Source of the DNA: UBA7359 sp964392105
GTDB lineage: Bacteria; Pseudomonadota; Gammaproteobacteria; Eutrophobiales; Eutrophobiaceae
Direction: 5' to 3'
DNA: 12,417 nt
NCBI GenBank assembly: GCA_964392105.1
Contig: CAYMPA010000091.1
Span: forward strand, 1-12,417
Shown in pieces: positions 1 to 5,544 of this stretch; position 1 is the stretch's first letter; each line of letters starts with the position of its first letter. Made by a program: the position numbers and the translations under genes. Below the pieces are notes generated by a model. That model saw nothing but the letters and a program-made list of their open reading frames with translations. It did no database searches and was not told where the DNA came from.

Positions 1-7
1 TAAAGAG

Positions 8-35
8 AAGAGGAGCTTCGGCTCCTCTTTTTTTT
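8..35 (+). terminator. Intrinsic terminator of an upstream transcript
   Basis: A perfect 9-bp stem (8-16 with 21-29) closes on a TTCG tetraloop (17-20) and is followed directly by a T run through 35. This is a textbook Rho-independent terminator. It would end a + strand transcript whose gene lies left of the window. The TAA at 1-3 may be that gene's stop codon, but this cannot be verified here. The FKBP gene therefore probably has its own promoter between here and 207. Confidence 0.9.
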
Positions 36-49
36 GCATATTCAATAAA

Positions 50-72
50 GGGTCAGGTCTTGATTATTGAAT
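50..72 (+). repeat. Third copy of the RAYT terminal repeat (22 of 23 matches)
   Basis: This 23-nt sequence is in the same orientation as the repeat at 916-938 and differs from it only at position 64 (T for A). Its last nine bases (64-72, TTATTGAAT) are the reverse complement of 40-48, so this copy can form a hairpin with a 15-nt loop. It lies between the terminator and the FKBP gene, so that gene is enclosed by two direct copies. It is likely a relic or target of RAYT activity; the role is inferred. Confidence 0.8.
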
Positions 73-207
73 TTTTGAGCATAACACAGTGGCAAAAGCT
101 GATTTGAGAAGTATTATACGGGCCTGTTTGCAATAAAAATACGTATGAATGCTCGCAATAAGAAGGTTCGCTTGCAAAAAAAGAAAAAATATCAGGGATA
201 AGAAAAC
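73..207 (+). promoter_or_regulatory. Leader of the FKBP gene with Shine-Dalgarno
   Basis: This is an AT-rich leader between the repeat and the FKBP start. AGGGA at 194-198 lies 9 nt before the ATG at 208 and fixes that start. A TATTAT at 112-117 could be a -10 element, but no convincing -35 sits at the right distance, so no promoter is assigned with confidence. Confidence 0.4.
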
Positions 208-912
208 ATGGCAAAAGTAATATCTGTTATCTGTATGCTAATGCTGGCTTCCTGCAGCCAAAAGACAGAAGATGATAAAATAGCGTCCGAACTTAAATTG
301 GATACTGACAATTTGAAATTCAGCTATGCAATGGGCCTCGAGGCAGGGGCTACGATTAAATCATATGGAATGCATGTGAATCGGACAATAGTTTTGTCTG
401 CAATCATTGAAGGGCTGGATGGCGCAGTTTCAAAACTAAGCTATGAAGAACTAGTCAAGGCTAAATCGGCATATATCACCAAGATAAGAGAAGAACGTGC
501 AGAAATAATGAAAGCCTGGGGCGAGAAAAATAAAATAGAAGGGCCAGCCTTCCTGGCTGAAAATGCCAAAAAAGCAGGGGTTACAGTTACAAAGAGCGGC
601 TTGCAATATGTGGTTATCAAACAGGGCAATGGTTCCAGGCCGAAGGTTACGGATAAGGTGACAGTGCGTTACGCTGGAACGCTCATTGATGGAACAGAAT
701 TTAATCCTTATCATAAATTTGAGCAGGAAACGAACTTTCCTCTGGATGGTGTCATCAAAGGCTGGACTGAAGGTATACAGTTGATGCGAGTCGGTTCTAT
801 ATTCAAATTTATAGTGCCTGCTGATCTGGCTTATGGCGATCAAAATCGAGGCGAAAATATCGGGCCAAACAGCGTATTGATCTTTAGAATTGAATTGCTG
901 TCGATTGAGTAG
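208..912 (+). CDS. FKBP-type peptidyl-prolyl cis-trans isomerase, lipoprotein (Mip/FkpA-like)
   Basis: This is a 234-residue prolyl isomerase predicted to be lipid-anchored. Residues 1-15 form a short lipoprotein signal ending in a lipobox (LASC). Cys16 would be lipidated, and Ser17 at +2 suggests the outer membrane. Residues ~30-115 are a helical segment resembling the FKBP_N dimerisation arm of Mip and FkpA. Residues ~127-232 are the FKBP domain. Pocket residues equivalent to Tyr26, Phe36, Val55, Ile56, Trp59, Tyr82 and Phe99 of FKBP12 appear as Tyr155, Phe165, Val182, Ile183, Trp186, Tyr209 and Phe226. The usual Asp after the Phe (Asp37) is Asn166, which may lower activity. The ATG has a good Shine-Dalgarno. 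The gene lies between two direct copies of the RAYT repeat and has no evident tie to the polysaccharide genes. Its likely role is folding of envelope proteins. Confidence 0.88.
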   Translation: MAKVISVICMLMLASCSQKTEDDKIASELKLDTDNLKFSYAMGLEAGATIKSYGMHVNRTIVLSAIIEGLDGAVSKLSYEELVKAKSAYITKIREERAEIMKAWGEKNKIEGPAFLAENAKKAGVTVTKSGLQYVVIKQGNGSRPKVTDKVTVRYAGTLIDGTEFNPYHKFEQETNFPLDGVIKGWTEGIQLMRVGSIFKFIVPADLAYGDQNRGENIGPNSVLIFRIELLSIE

Positions 913-915
913 TTT

Positions 916-938
916 GGGTCAGGTCTTGAATATTGAAT
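916..938 (+). repeat. Left terminal inverted repeat of the RAYT element
   Basis: This 23-nt sequence is the exact reverse complement of 1788-1810. It starts only 4 nt after the FKBP stop codon. Internally it contains TTGAAT twice, separated by one base. The perfect match to the right end marks the element boundary. Confidence 0.9.
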
Positions 939-947
939 TATCACAAG

Positions 948-989
948 TAAGGTAGCGCCGTGGCCAGACCTATACGTATTGAGTATTGA
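948..989 (+). other. Original RAYT start region, interrupted by a 7-nt near-duplication
   Basis: TAAGG at 948-952 sits 7 nt before a GTG at 960. From this GTG the reading frame gives MARPIRIEY and then stops at TGA 987-989. MARP-R-IE followed by FPG is the usual N-terminus of RAYT proteins. Here ATTGAGT (978-984) is followed directly by ATTGAAT (985-991), and the second copy continues into the conserved IEFPGA. Removing one 7-mer would restore the full protein from the GTG. The interruption is seen directly; that it is secondary is inferred from family knowledge. Confidence 0.75.
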
Positions 990-1788
990 ATTTCCCGGAG
1001 CTGTTTACCATATCAGTTCACGGGGTAATGGTCAGGAAGATATTTTTCTGTCGGATGATGATCGGAAAGTGTTTCTTGGCGTGTTGGCCCAAGTTGTTGA
1101 ACGATTTAGTTGGGTGTGCCATGTCTATTGTCTGATGACAAACCATTATCATTTAATGATTGAGACGCCAAAAGCCAATTTGAGCCGGGGAATGAGGCAG
1201 TTGAATGGTGTTTATACCCAGCGTTTTAATCGCATTCATAGACGGGTTGGACATGTGTTTCAAGGGCGTTTCAGTGCAATTCTGGTTGAAAAAGATGCAC
1301 ATTTGCTTGAGTTATGTCGTTATATTGTTCGAAATCCGGTGGCTGCAGAATTAGTCGATGATGTATCGGCGTGGCCCTGGAGCAGCTACCGGGCAACCGC
1401 AGGGGTGGATTATTTACCGGAGTTCCTGTCAACATCCTGGCTGCTTGATCAGTTTGGCGGTAATCGTAAGCATTATAGAAAATTTGTATCTGAGGGCGGT
1501 CATTCAGGTTCTTCATTAGCCAATGCTGACAGATCAAATATTCTGGGAAGTGAGAAGTTTCGATATTCTGTGCAGCAACATATAAAAAGTGATGCCGAGG
1601 TTCCGCGAGCACAGCGTTATGTGGCACGTCGAAGACTAAAAGAATTGGAAGCTGATGTAGCAGACCGATGTGAGTGGATGGCACAGGCCTATCGTGAGCA
1701 TGGATACACGATGAGAGAAATTGCTGCCCATGCACGTGTACATTACTCTCTTGTCAGTAAATTGATCAAAGCATGGGAACAACGATGA
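979..1788 (+). CDS. REP-associated tyrosine transposase (RAYT, Y1_Tnp family), start disrupted
   Basis: This is a 269-residue single-strand transposase read from a TTG at 979. The HUH motif is TNHYHL with His56 and His58. The catalytic Tyr is probably Tyr79 in LNGVYTQRFN, followed by the family-typical GHVFQGRF (91-98), YIVRNPVAA (115-123) and WPWSSY (132-137). Residues ~195-269 add a basic C-terminal region with a helix-turn-helix (about 243-264), as in long RAYTs. The TTG has no Shine-Dalgarno. The expected GTG start at 960 does have one but is cut off by a 7-nt near-duplication, so translation may need re-initiation from the short leader frame, which overlaps this start. The core is intact, so this is either a weakly expressed gene or a very recent pseudogene. 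The TGA shares its last base with the right terminal repeat. Confidence 0.85.
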   Translation: MSIEFPGAVYHISSRGNGQEDIFLSDDDRKVFLGVLAQVVERFSWVCHVYCLMTNHYHLMIETPKANLSRGMRQLNGVYTQRFNRIHRRVGHVFQGRFSAILVEKDAHLLELCRYIVRNPVAAELVDDVSAWPWSSYRATAGVDYLPEFLSTSWLLDQFGGNRKHYRKFVSEGGHSGSSLANADRSNILGSEKFRYSVQQHIKSDAEVPRAQRYVARRRLKELEADVADRCEWMAQAYREHGYTMREIAAHARVHYSLVSKLIKAWEQR

Positions 1789-1810
1789 TTCAATATTCAA
1801 GACCTGACCC
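1788..1810 (-). repeat. Right terminal inverted repeat of the RAYT element
   Basis: This is the exact reverse complement of 916-938. It begins at the last base of the transposase stop codon and ends 12 nt before the sulfotransferase ATG at 1823. No other close copy was seen further right in the window. Confidence 0.9.
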
Positions 1811-1822
1811 CATACATGTTCC

Positions 1823-2542
1823 ATGTTGAACTTCTTGGGTATTGGTGCACAAAAGTGTGGCACAACCTGGCTGTACGCCATGCTGTCGAAGCATCCTGAT
1901 ATTGCATTTCCTGGCGGGAAGGAAATACATTTTTGGAGTGAGGATGATTATCAGGAGCGATTAGCCTGGTATCAGAACCTTTTTAGTGGAGATGAACAGG
2001 TAAAAGGCGAAATTACTCCTGCATATGCATTCCTGGATGGGGGCAGAATCAAAGAAATATATCGTTTGGTTCCCGATCTGAGGCTGATTTACATGATTCG
2101 AAATCCTGTTAACAGGGCCTGGTCTAATGCATTGATGGCATTGCCGCGTGTTCAAATGAAATTGGAAGAGGCCTCTGATCAATGGTTTATTGATCATTTC
2201 CAGTCAAAAGGATCAATCATGAGAGGTGATTATGCCAATTGCCTGCAGACTTGGCATCATACTTATCCCAGAGAACAGTTGCTGGTATTAAAGTATGATG
2301 ACTTGATAGTTCGACCCAGAGCGTTGCTTTCGAAGTGTTGTACGCATCTGGAGGTTGATACAGACCCAATTGCCAAGCTGAGTGAAGAAGATATGAGGGT
2401 TAAGATTTTCTCCGGCAACGGAATCAGAATCAGGCCAGCGCTGGTGCCTATATTGCTGGACATCTATACCCCTAAGGTCGAACAACTGTCTGAATATTTA
2501 GGCGAAGATTTTTCAAGCTGGCTACGGGAAACAAATTTTTAG
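1823..2542 (+). CDS. PAPS-dependent sulfotransferase
   Basis: This 239-residue protein carries the two cofactor signatures of the sulfotransferase superfamily. The 5'-phosphosulfate loop is GAQKCGTTWL at residues 8-17, and the 3'-phosphate motif is MIRNPVNRAWS at 91-101, with Arg93 and Ser101. KEIHFW at 33-38 resembles the KE-x-HFF motif that contributes the catalytic base in heparan-sulfate-type carbohydrate sulfotransferases. The protein is probably cytoplasmic and would transfer sulfate from PAPS to a sugar hydroxyl or amine of the glycan exported by the neighbouring transporter; the substrate is unknown. The cofactor loop starts at residue 8, as usual, so little if any N-terminus is missing. 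No Shine-Dalgarno precedes the ATG: its leader is the end of the RAYT element. The methyltransferase follows 33 nt downstream. Confidence 0.85.
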   Translation: MLNFLGIGAQKCGTTWLYAMLSKHPDIAFPGGKEIHFWSEDDYQERLAWYQNLFSGDEQVKGEITPAYAFLDGGRIKEIYRLVPDLRLIYMIRNPVNRAWSNALMALPRVQMKLEEASDQWFIDHFQSKGSIMRGDYANCLQTWHHTYPREQLLVLKYDDLIVRPRALLSKCCTHLEVDTDPIAKLSEEDMRVKIFSGNGIRIRPALVPILLDIYTPKVEQLSEYLGEDFSSWLRETNF

Positions 2543-2575
2543 GTTTGGTACACACCTGCCTGTCAGGAGATTGCT

Positions 2576-3259
2576 TTGGAAGTGAATACATACGGTAATA
2601 TTCATCTTACTAACGACCAGGTGGAAAAGAATATCCATCGCGATTATGTAGGGGGTATGTGGGATGAGATTGGCCGCTTGCAAGCTGACTTTCTGATTAC
2701 TGAAGGACTAAAGCCAGATATGAAAATTCTTGATATTGGCTGTGGCTGTCTGAGAGGCGGCGTTCACCTTATCCGGTTTCTACAGCCAGGAAATTATTTT
2801 GGCATGGATATCAGTGAGGCATTGTTACAGGCCGGGTATGATATAGAATTGTCAAAAGCGGGGCTGCAGGAGAAATTGCCGCGCTCAAATCTTTTGTCCG
2901 AAAAACATTTTTGTGCAAACAGGCTGGGTGTTAATTTCGATATGATGATGGCGCAATCTGTGTTTTCCCATTTGCCACTGAATCATATTCGAAAGTGTTT
3001 AATTGAGATGGCCAAATGTATGAATATTGGAGGTATATTGTACGCAACATTCTTTGAAGTGCCTGCCGGATGCCCGATAGAAAATGAATACATTCACCAA
3101 CCGGGCGGCATCATAACCCGTTTGGATCAGGACCCCTATCATTACACAGTTGATGATTTTGCATGGGTAATCAATGGGTTACCATGGAAATTTCATTACT
3201 TTGGGGATTGGAAACATCCGAGAGGACAAAGAATGTTGAAATTTGTCAGGAGTTTATAA
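2576..3259 (+). CDS. Class I SAM-dependent methyltransferase
   Basis: This is a 227-residue Rossmann-fold methyltransferase. Motif I is ILDIGCGCLRGG (51-62), followed by the acidic end of strand 2 in YFGMDIS (74-80, Asp78) and FDMMMAQSVFSHL (121-133) as motif IV. The Cys-Leu-Arg after GCG is an uncommon motif I ending. The TTG at 2576 is preceded by AGGAGA (2565-2570) at 5 nt. A GTG two codons later, 11 nt from the same site, is the alternative start. Its position between a sulfotransferase and the Wzm/Wzt pair suggests methylation of a sugar on the exported glycan, possibly a terminal modification, but nothing in the sequence fixes the substrate. The family annotation is safe and the role is inferred. 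Confidence 0.82.
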   Translation: MEVNTYGNIHLTNDQVEKNIHRDYVGGMWDEIGRLQADFLITEGLKPDMKILDIGCGCLRGGVHLIRFLQPGNYFGMDISEALLQAGYDIELSKAGLQEKLPRSNLLSEKHFCANRLGVNFDMMMAQSVFSHLPLNHIRKCLIEMAKCMNIGGILYATFFEVPAGCPIENEYIHQPGGIITRLDQDPYHYTVDDFAWVINGLPWKFHYFGDWKHPRGQRMLKFVRSL

Positions 3260-3473
3260 CCTATGCATTATTTTTTTCTGTCATGGCAAGAATGAACATG
3301 ATTTCCCTGCCAGATTAGAGATACTTCGGATAAACCAGAGTGTTTACACAACCCAAAACAGAGTGTCAGGCCGGAAACTAGGGTTTGTTCACACTTATTC
3401 GGGTTCTGAATGACGATATGAGAACAGTTTTTAGATATTTTATAGAAATGGTAAAAAGAGAATATTTTTAATT
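3260..3473. other. Intergenic region before wzm
   Basis: These 214 nt hold no recognisable gene. One + frame is open from 3261 to 3410, about 50 codons, but has no ATG, TTG or early GTG start and no Shine-Dalgarno, so it may be a remnant or chance. The stretch from about 3430 to 3473 is AT-rich and may contain the wzm promoter, but no clear -35/-10 pair was found. No terminator hairpin was seen after the methyltransferase. Confidence 0.5.
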
Positions 3474-4256
3474 ATGAAAAATATATGGCTTCACAGACAG
3501 CTGCTGGCAGAAATGGTCAAACGGGAGGTGATTGGTAGATATCGGGGATCAATGATCGGGTTATTCTGGTCATTTTTACATCCGTTATTATTACTCGCCG
3601 TTTATACATTCGTATTTGGTTTTGTGCTTCCGGCGCGATGGCCTGTGGCGGAAAATTCGATGGACTTTGCGCTAAATCTTTTTGCCGGGCTCATTGCGTT
3701 CGGATTGTTTTCGGAATCCATGAATCGTGCTCCGGGATTGATTCTGGAAAATGTTAATTATGTCAAAAAAGTGGTTTTTCCACTTGAACTCCTTTCTCCC
3801 TGCACGATAATTGCCTCGTTATTTCATTCCATGATCAGTTTTGGAATGCTGTTGTTGTTTTTTATATTTATACACGGGTTTCCCCATTGGACAGTGTTGT
3901 GGTTGCCTGTGATATGGTTGCCGTTCCTGTTATTTACACTTGGTTTTTGCTGGTTTTTGGCTTCGCTCGGGGTGTTCCTGCGTGATATTGGCCAGGTCGT
4001 GGGGGTAGCCACTACCGCACTGCTCTTTCTTAGTCCGATTTTTTATCCGGTAAGCGCTTTGCCGGAAGCGTTGAGAGGCTGGATATTTCTCAACCCTCTC
4101 ATGCCGGTGATTGAGCAGACACGCAATGCTGTATTATTCGGTATATCGCCTGTATGGACAGAATGGGCAATTTATATGTTGATTAGCACGATTGTTCTGA
4201 AACTGGGGCATACGTGGTTCATCAAGACGCGCAAGGGGTTTGCGGATGTGCTCTGA
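3474..4256 (+). CDS. wzm: O-antigen/polysaccharide ABC transporter permease (Wzm-like)
   Basis: This is a 260-residue ABC-2 type permease, the inner-membrane half of an exporter for lipid-linked polysaccharide. The N-terminal amphipathic stretch WLHRQLLAEMVKREVIGRYRG, followed by GLFWSFLHPLLLL (29-41), is characteristic of the Wzm/TagG/KpsM group. Hydrophobic segments near residues 32-52, 68-80, 110-135, 140-170, 175-195 and 228-245 fit six membrane spans. SPIFYPVSALP (about 187-197), followed by NPLMPVIEQTRN (about 208-219), is a typical conserved region between the last two spans. The leader has only a weak Shine-Dalgarno (AAGAGA about 12 nt upstream). The 3' end overlaps the Wzt gene by 11 nt, so both subunits are probably made in equal amounts. 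The exported chain would be completed on the cytoplasmic side. Confidence 0.9.
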   Translation: MKNIWLHRQLLAEMVKREVIGRYRGSMIGLFWSFLHPLLLLAVYTFVFGFVLPARWPVAENSMDFALNLFAGLIAFGLFSESMNRAPGLILENVNYVKKVVFPLELLSPCTIIASLFHSMISFGMLLLFFIFIHGFPHWTVLWLPVIWLPFLLFTLGFCWFLASLGVFLRDIGQVVGVATTALLFLSPIFYPVSALPEALRGWIFLNPLMPVIEQTRNAVLFGISPVWTEWAIYMLISTIVLKLGHTWFIKTRKGFADVL

Positions 4257-5544
4257 CCGATTGATTCATGTGCGCCATATAAGCAAGTGTTACCCTATAT
4301 TTTCCAACCCGAAGGATAGGCTTAAGCAATCAGTTATGCCCAGAATTATGCGGCTTTTAAAACCTCTGGGGGTTAAATCGGAACGAAAGTTTTATCAGGA
4401 GTTCTGGGTTCTTAAAAATATATCTATTGATATATCGAGGGGGGAAATGGTTGGTATCATCGGGAAAAATGGATCCGGAAAATCCACCTTGCTACAAGTT
4501 GTATGTGGTATTCTGCAGGTAGATTCCGGCAATGTGGAACTTAGAGGCCGAGTGGCAGCTCTTCTGGAGTTGGGAGCCGGCTTTAATCCTGAATTTACCG
4601 GTCGTGAAAATGTGTATATGAATGCTGCGATTCTAGGGTTGAGTGAGGCGGAAATCGCAGATCGGTTTGATGACATTGTTACTTTTTCAGAGATAGGCGA
4701 ATTTATTGACAGACCGGTAAAAACATACTCCAGTGGCATGTTTATGCGCCTTGCATTTTCAGTAGCCGTTAGTGTTGATCCGGATATTGTTGTTGTTGAT
4801 GAAGCGCTGGCTGTTGGTGATGTCGGATTTTACGCAAAATGCATGCAGAAGATTGAAGATATGATTGATCGGGGCGTGACCATTTTACTCGTCACCCATG
4901 ATCTTAGCTTGGTAAAGAGCATGTGTTCACGGGCATTGTATCTTCGTGAGGGGGAATGTGTTTTTGATGGCGATGCTGAAACAGCTACCGAAATGTTTCT
5001 GATGGATGTTCGTGGCGAGCAGGCTGCAGCACTGGATCAGAAAATGGCATTTCGGGAACCTTTGAATCAAGACAGCATCGCATTTGGAACTGGCCTCGGT
5101 AGTTTGTTAAGTGTGCAGTTGTCTTCGAATAATGAAAGTCGGACATGGTTTCGGCATGGTGAACGTATCGATATGGATGTGACAGCTTGGCTAAGCGATC
5201 AACTAAAGTCTCCTTCATTAGCCATTGCGATAAGAGATCCGAGAGGTACTGTGATAGGTGGGCTTGATAGTCGCAGTATAGACGGTGATCTGCATATAGA
5301 TGAAGATGGTCAGGTCTGTTGTCGGTTTTCGTTTGATGTAAGCATGCTGCCCGGTGTTTATAATATGGCTGTGCGTATTCTGGACTTTCCATATGGTTCA
5401 GCGGATATTTTGATTGAAAAGCAGCTAAATGTGGCAACCATGGAAGTCGTTGATAATGGCACTATTCCGCTTGGAGCCCATGGCCTTGTGGCTTTGAACG
5501 GGCTATGTAAACAGATGGAAAATGAGGGGAACGATGTCCACTAA
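4246..5544 (+). CDS. wzt: O-antigen ABC transporter ATP-binding protein with C-terminal glycan-binding domain (Wzt-like)
   Basis: This is a 432-residue ATPase subunit of the polysaccharide exporter. Counting from the ATG, Walker A (GKNGSGKST) is at about 73-81, the signature YSSGM at 161-165, Walker B (VVVDE) at 182-186 and the switch His in VTHD near 218. Residues ~275-430 form a second, beta-rich domain of the Wzt_C type. In E. coli O9a and similar systems this domain binds the capped non-reducing end of the glycan and so couples export to chain termination. The ATG at 4246 is chosen because AAGGGG (4233-4238) lies 7 nt upstream; a TTG at 4240 would be too close. The gene overlaps wzm by 11 nt and the next gene by 11 nt, a tight translationally coupled set. 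The extended C-terminus implies export of a chain with a specific terminal modification. Confidence 0.92.
   Translation: MCSDRLIHVRHISKCYPIFSNPKDRLKQSVMPRIMRLLKPLGVKSERKFYQEFWVLKNISIDISRGEMVGIIGKNGSGKSTLLQVVCGILQVDSGNVELRGRVAALLELGAGFNPEFTGRENVYMNAAILGLSEAEIADRFDDIVTFSEIGEFIDRPVKTYSSGMFMRLAFSVAVSVDPDIVVVDEALAVGDVGFYAKCMQKIEDMIDRGVTILLVTHDLSLVKSMCSRALYLREGECVFDGDAETATEMFLMDVRGEQAAALDQKMAFREPLNQDSIAFGTGLGSLLSVQLSSNNESRTWFRHGERIDMDVTAWLSDQLKSPSLAIAIRDPRGTVIGGLDSRSIDGDLHIDEDGQVCCRFSFDVSMLPGVYNMAVRILDFPYGSADILIEKQLNVATMEVVDNGTIPLGAHGLVALNGLCKQMENEGNDVH

Larger units (their letters stand above)
916..1810 (+). mobile_element. RAYT element bounded by perfect 23-bp inverted repeats
   Basis: About 0.9 kb holding one Y1-type tyrosine transposase gene between two perfect inverted repeats. 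Elements of this family are domesticated or low-copy relatives of IS200/IS605 that use single-stranded hairpin substrates and do not make target-site duplications. None is obvious here. The right end is 12 nt from the start codon of the next gene, and the left end 4 nt from the stop of the previous one, so it fills the whole space between them. The altered transposase start (see that entry) suggests it may be inactive or weakly expressed. Confidence 0.8.

Noticed and set aside
451..843. Minus-strand frame of 130 codons opposite the FKBP gene
   Set aside because: It has no recognisable domain or Shine-Dalgarno and lies fully inside a well-supported gene on the + strand.
5307..5314. GTCAGGTC-like string inside wzt as a further RAYT repeat copy
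   Set aside because: Only about eight bases agree with the 23-nt repeat and the rest differs; it is within coding sequence and expected by chance.
4985..5437. Minus-strand frame of 150 codons opposite the Wzt C-terminal domain
   Set aside because: Its composition is rich in His, Tyr and Gln with no domain; it is a shadow of the wzt frame.
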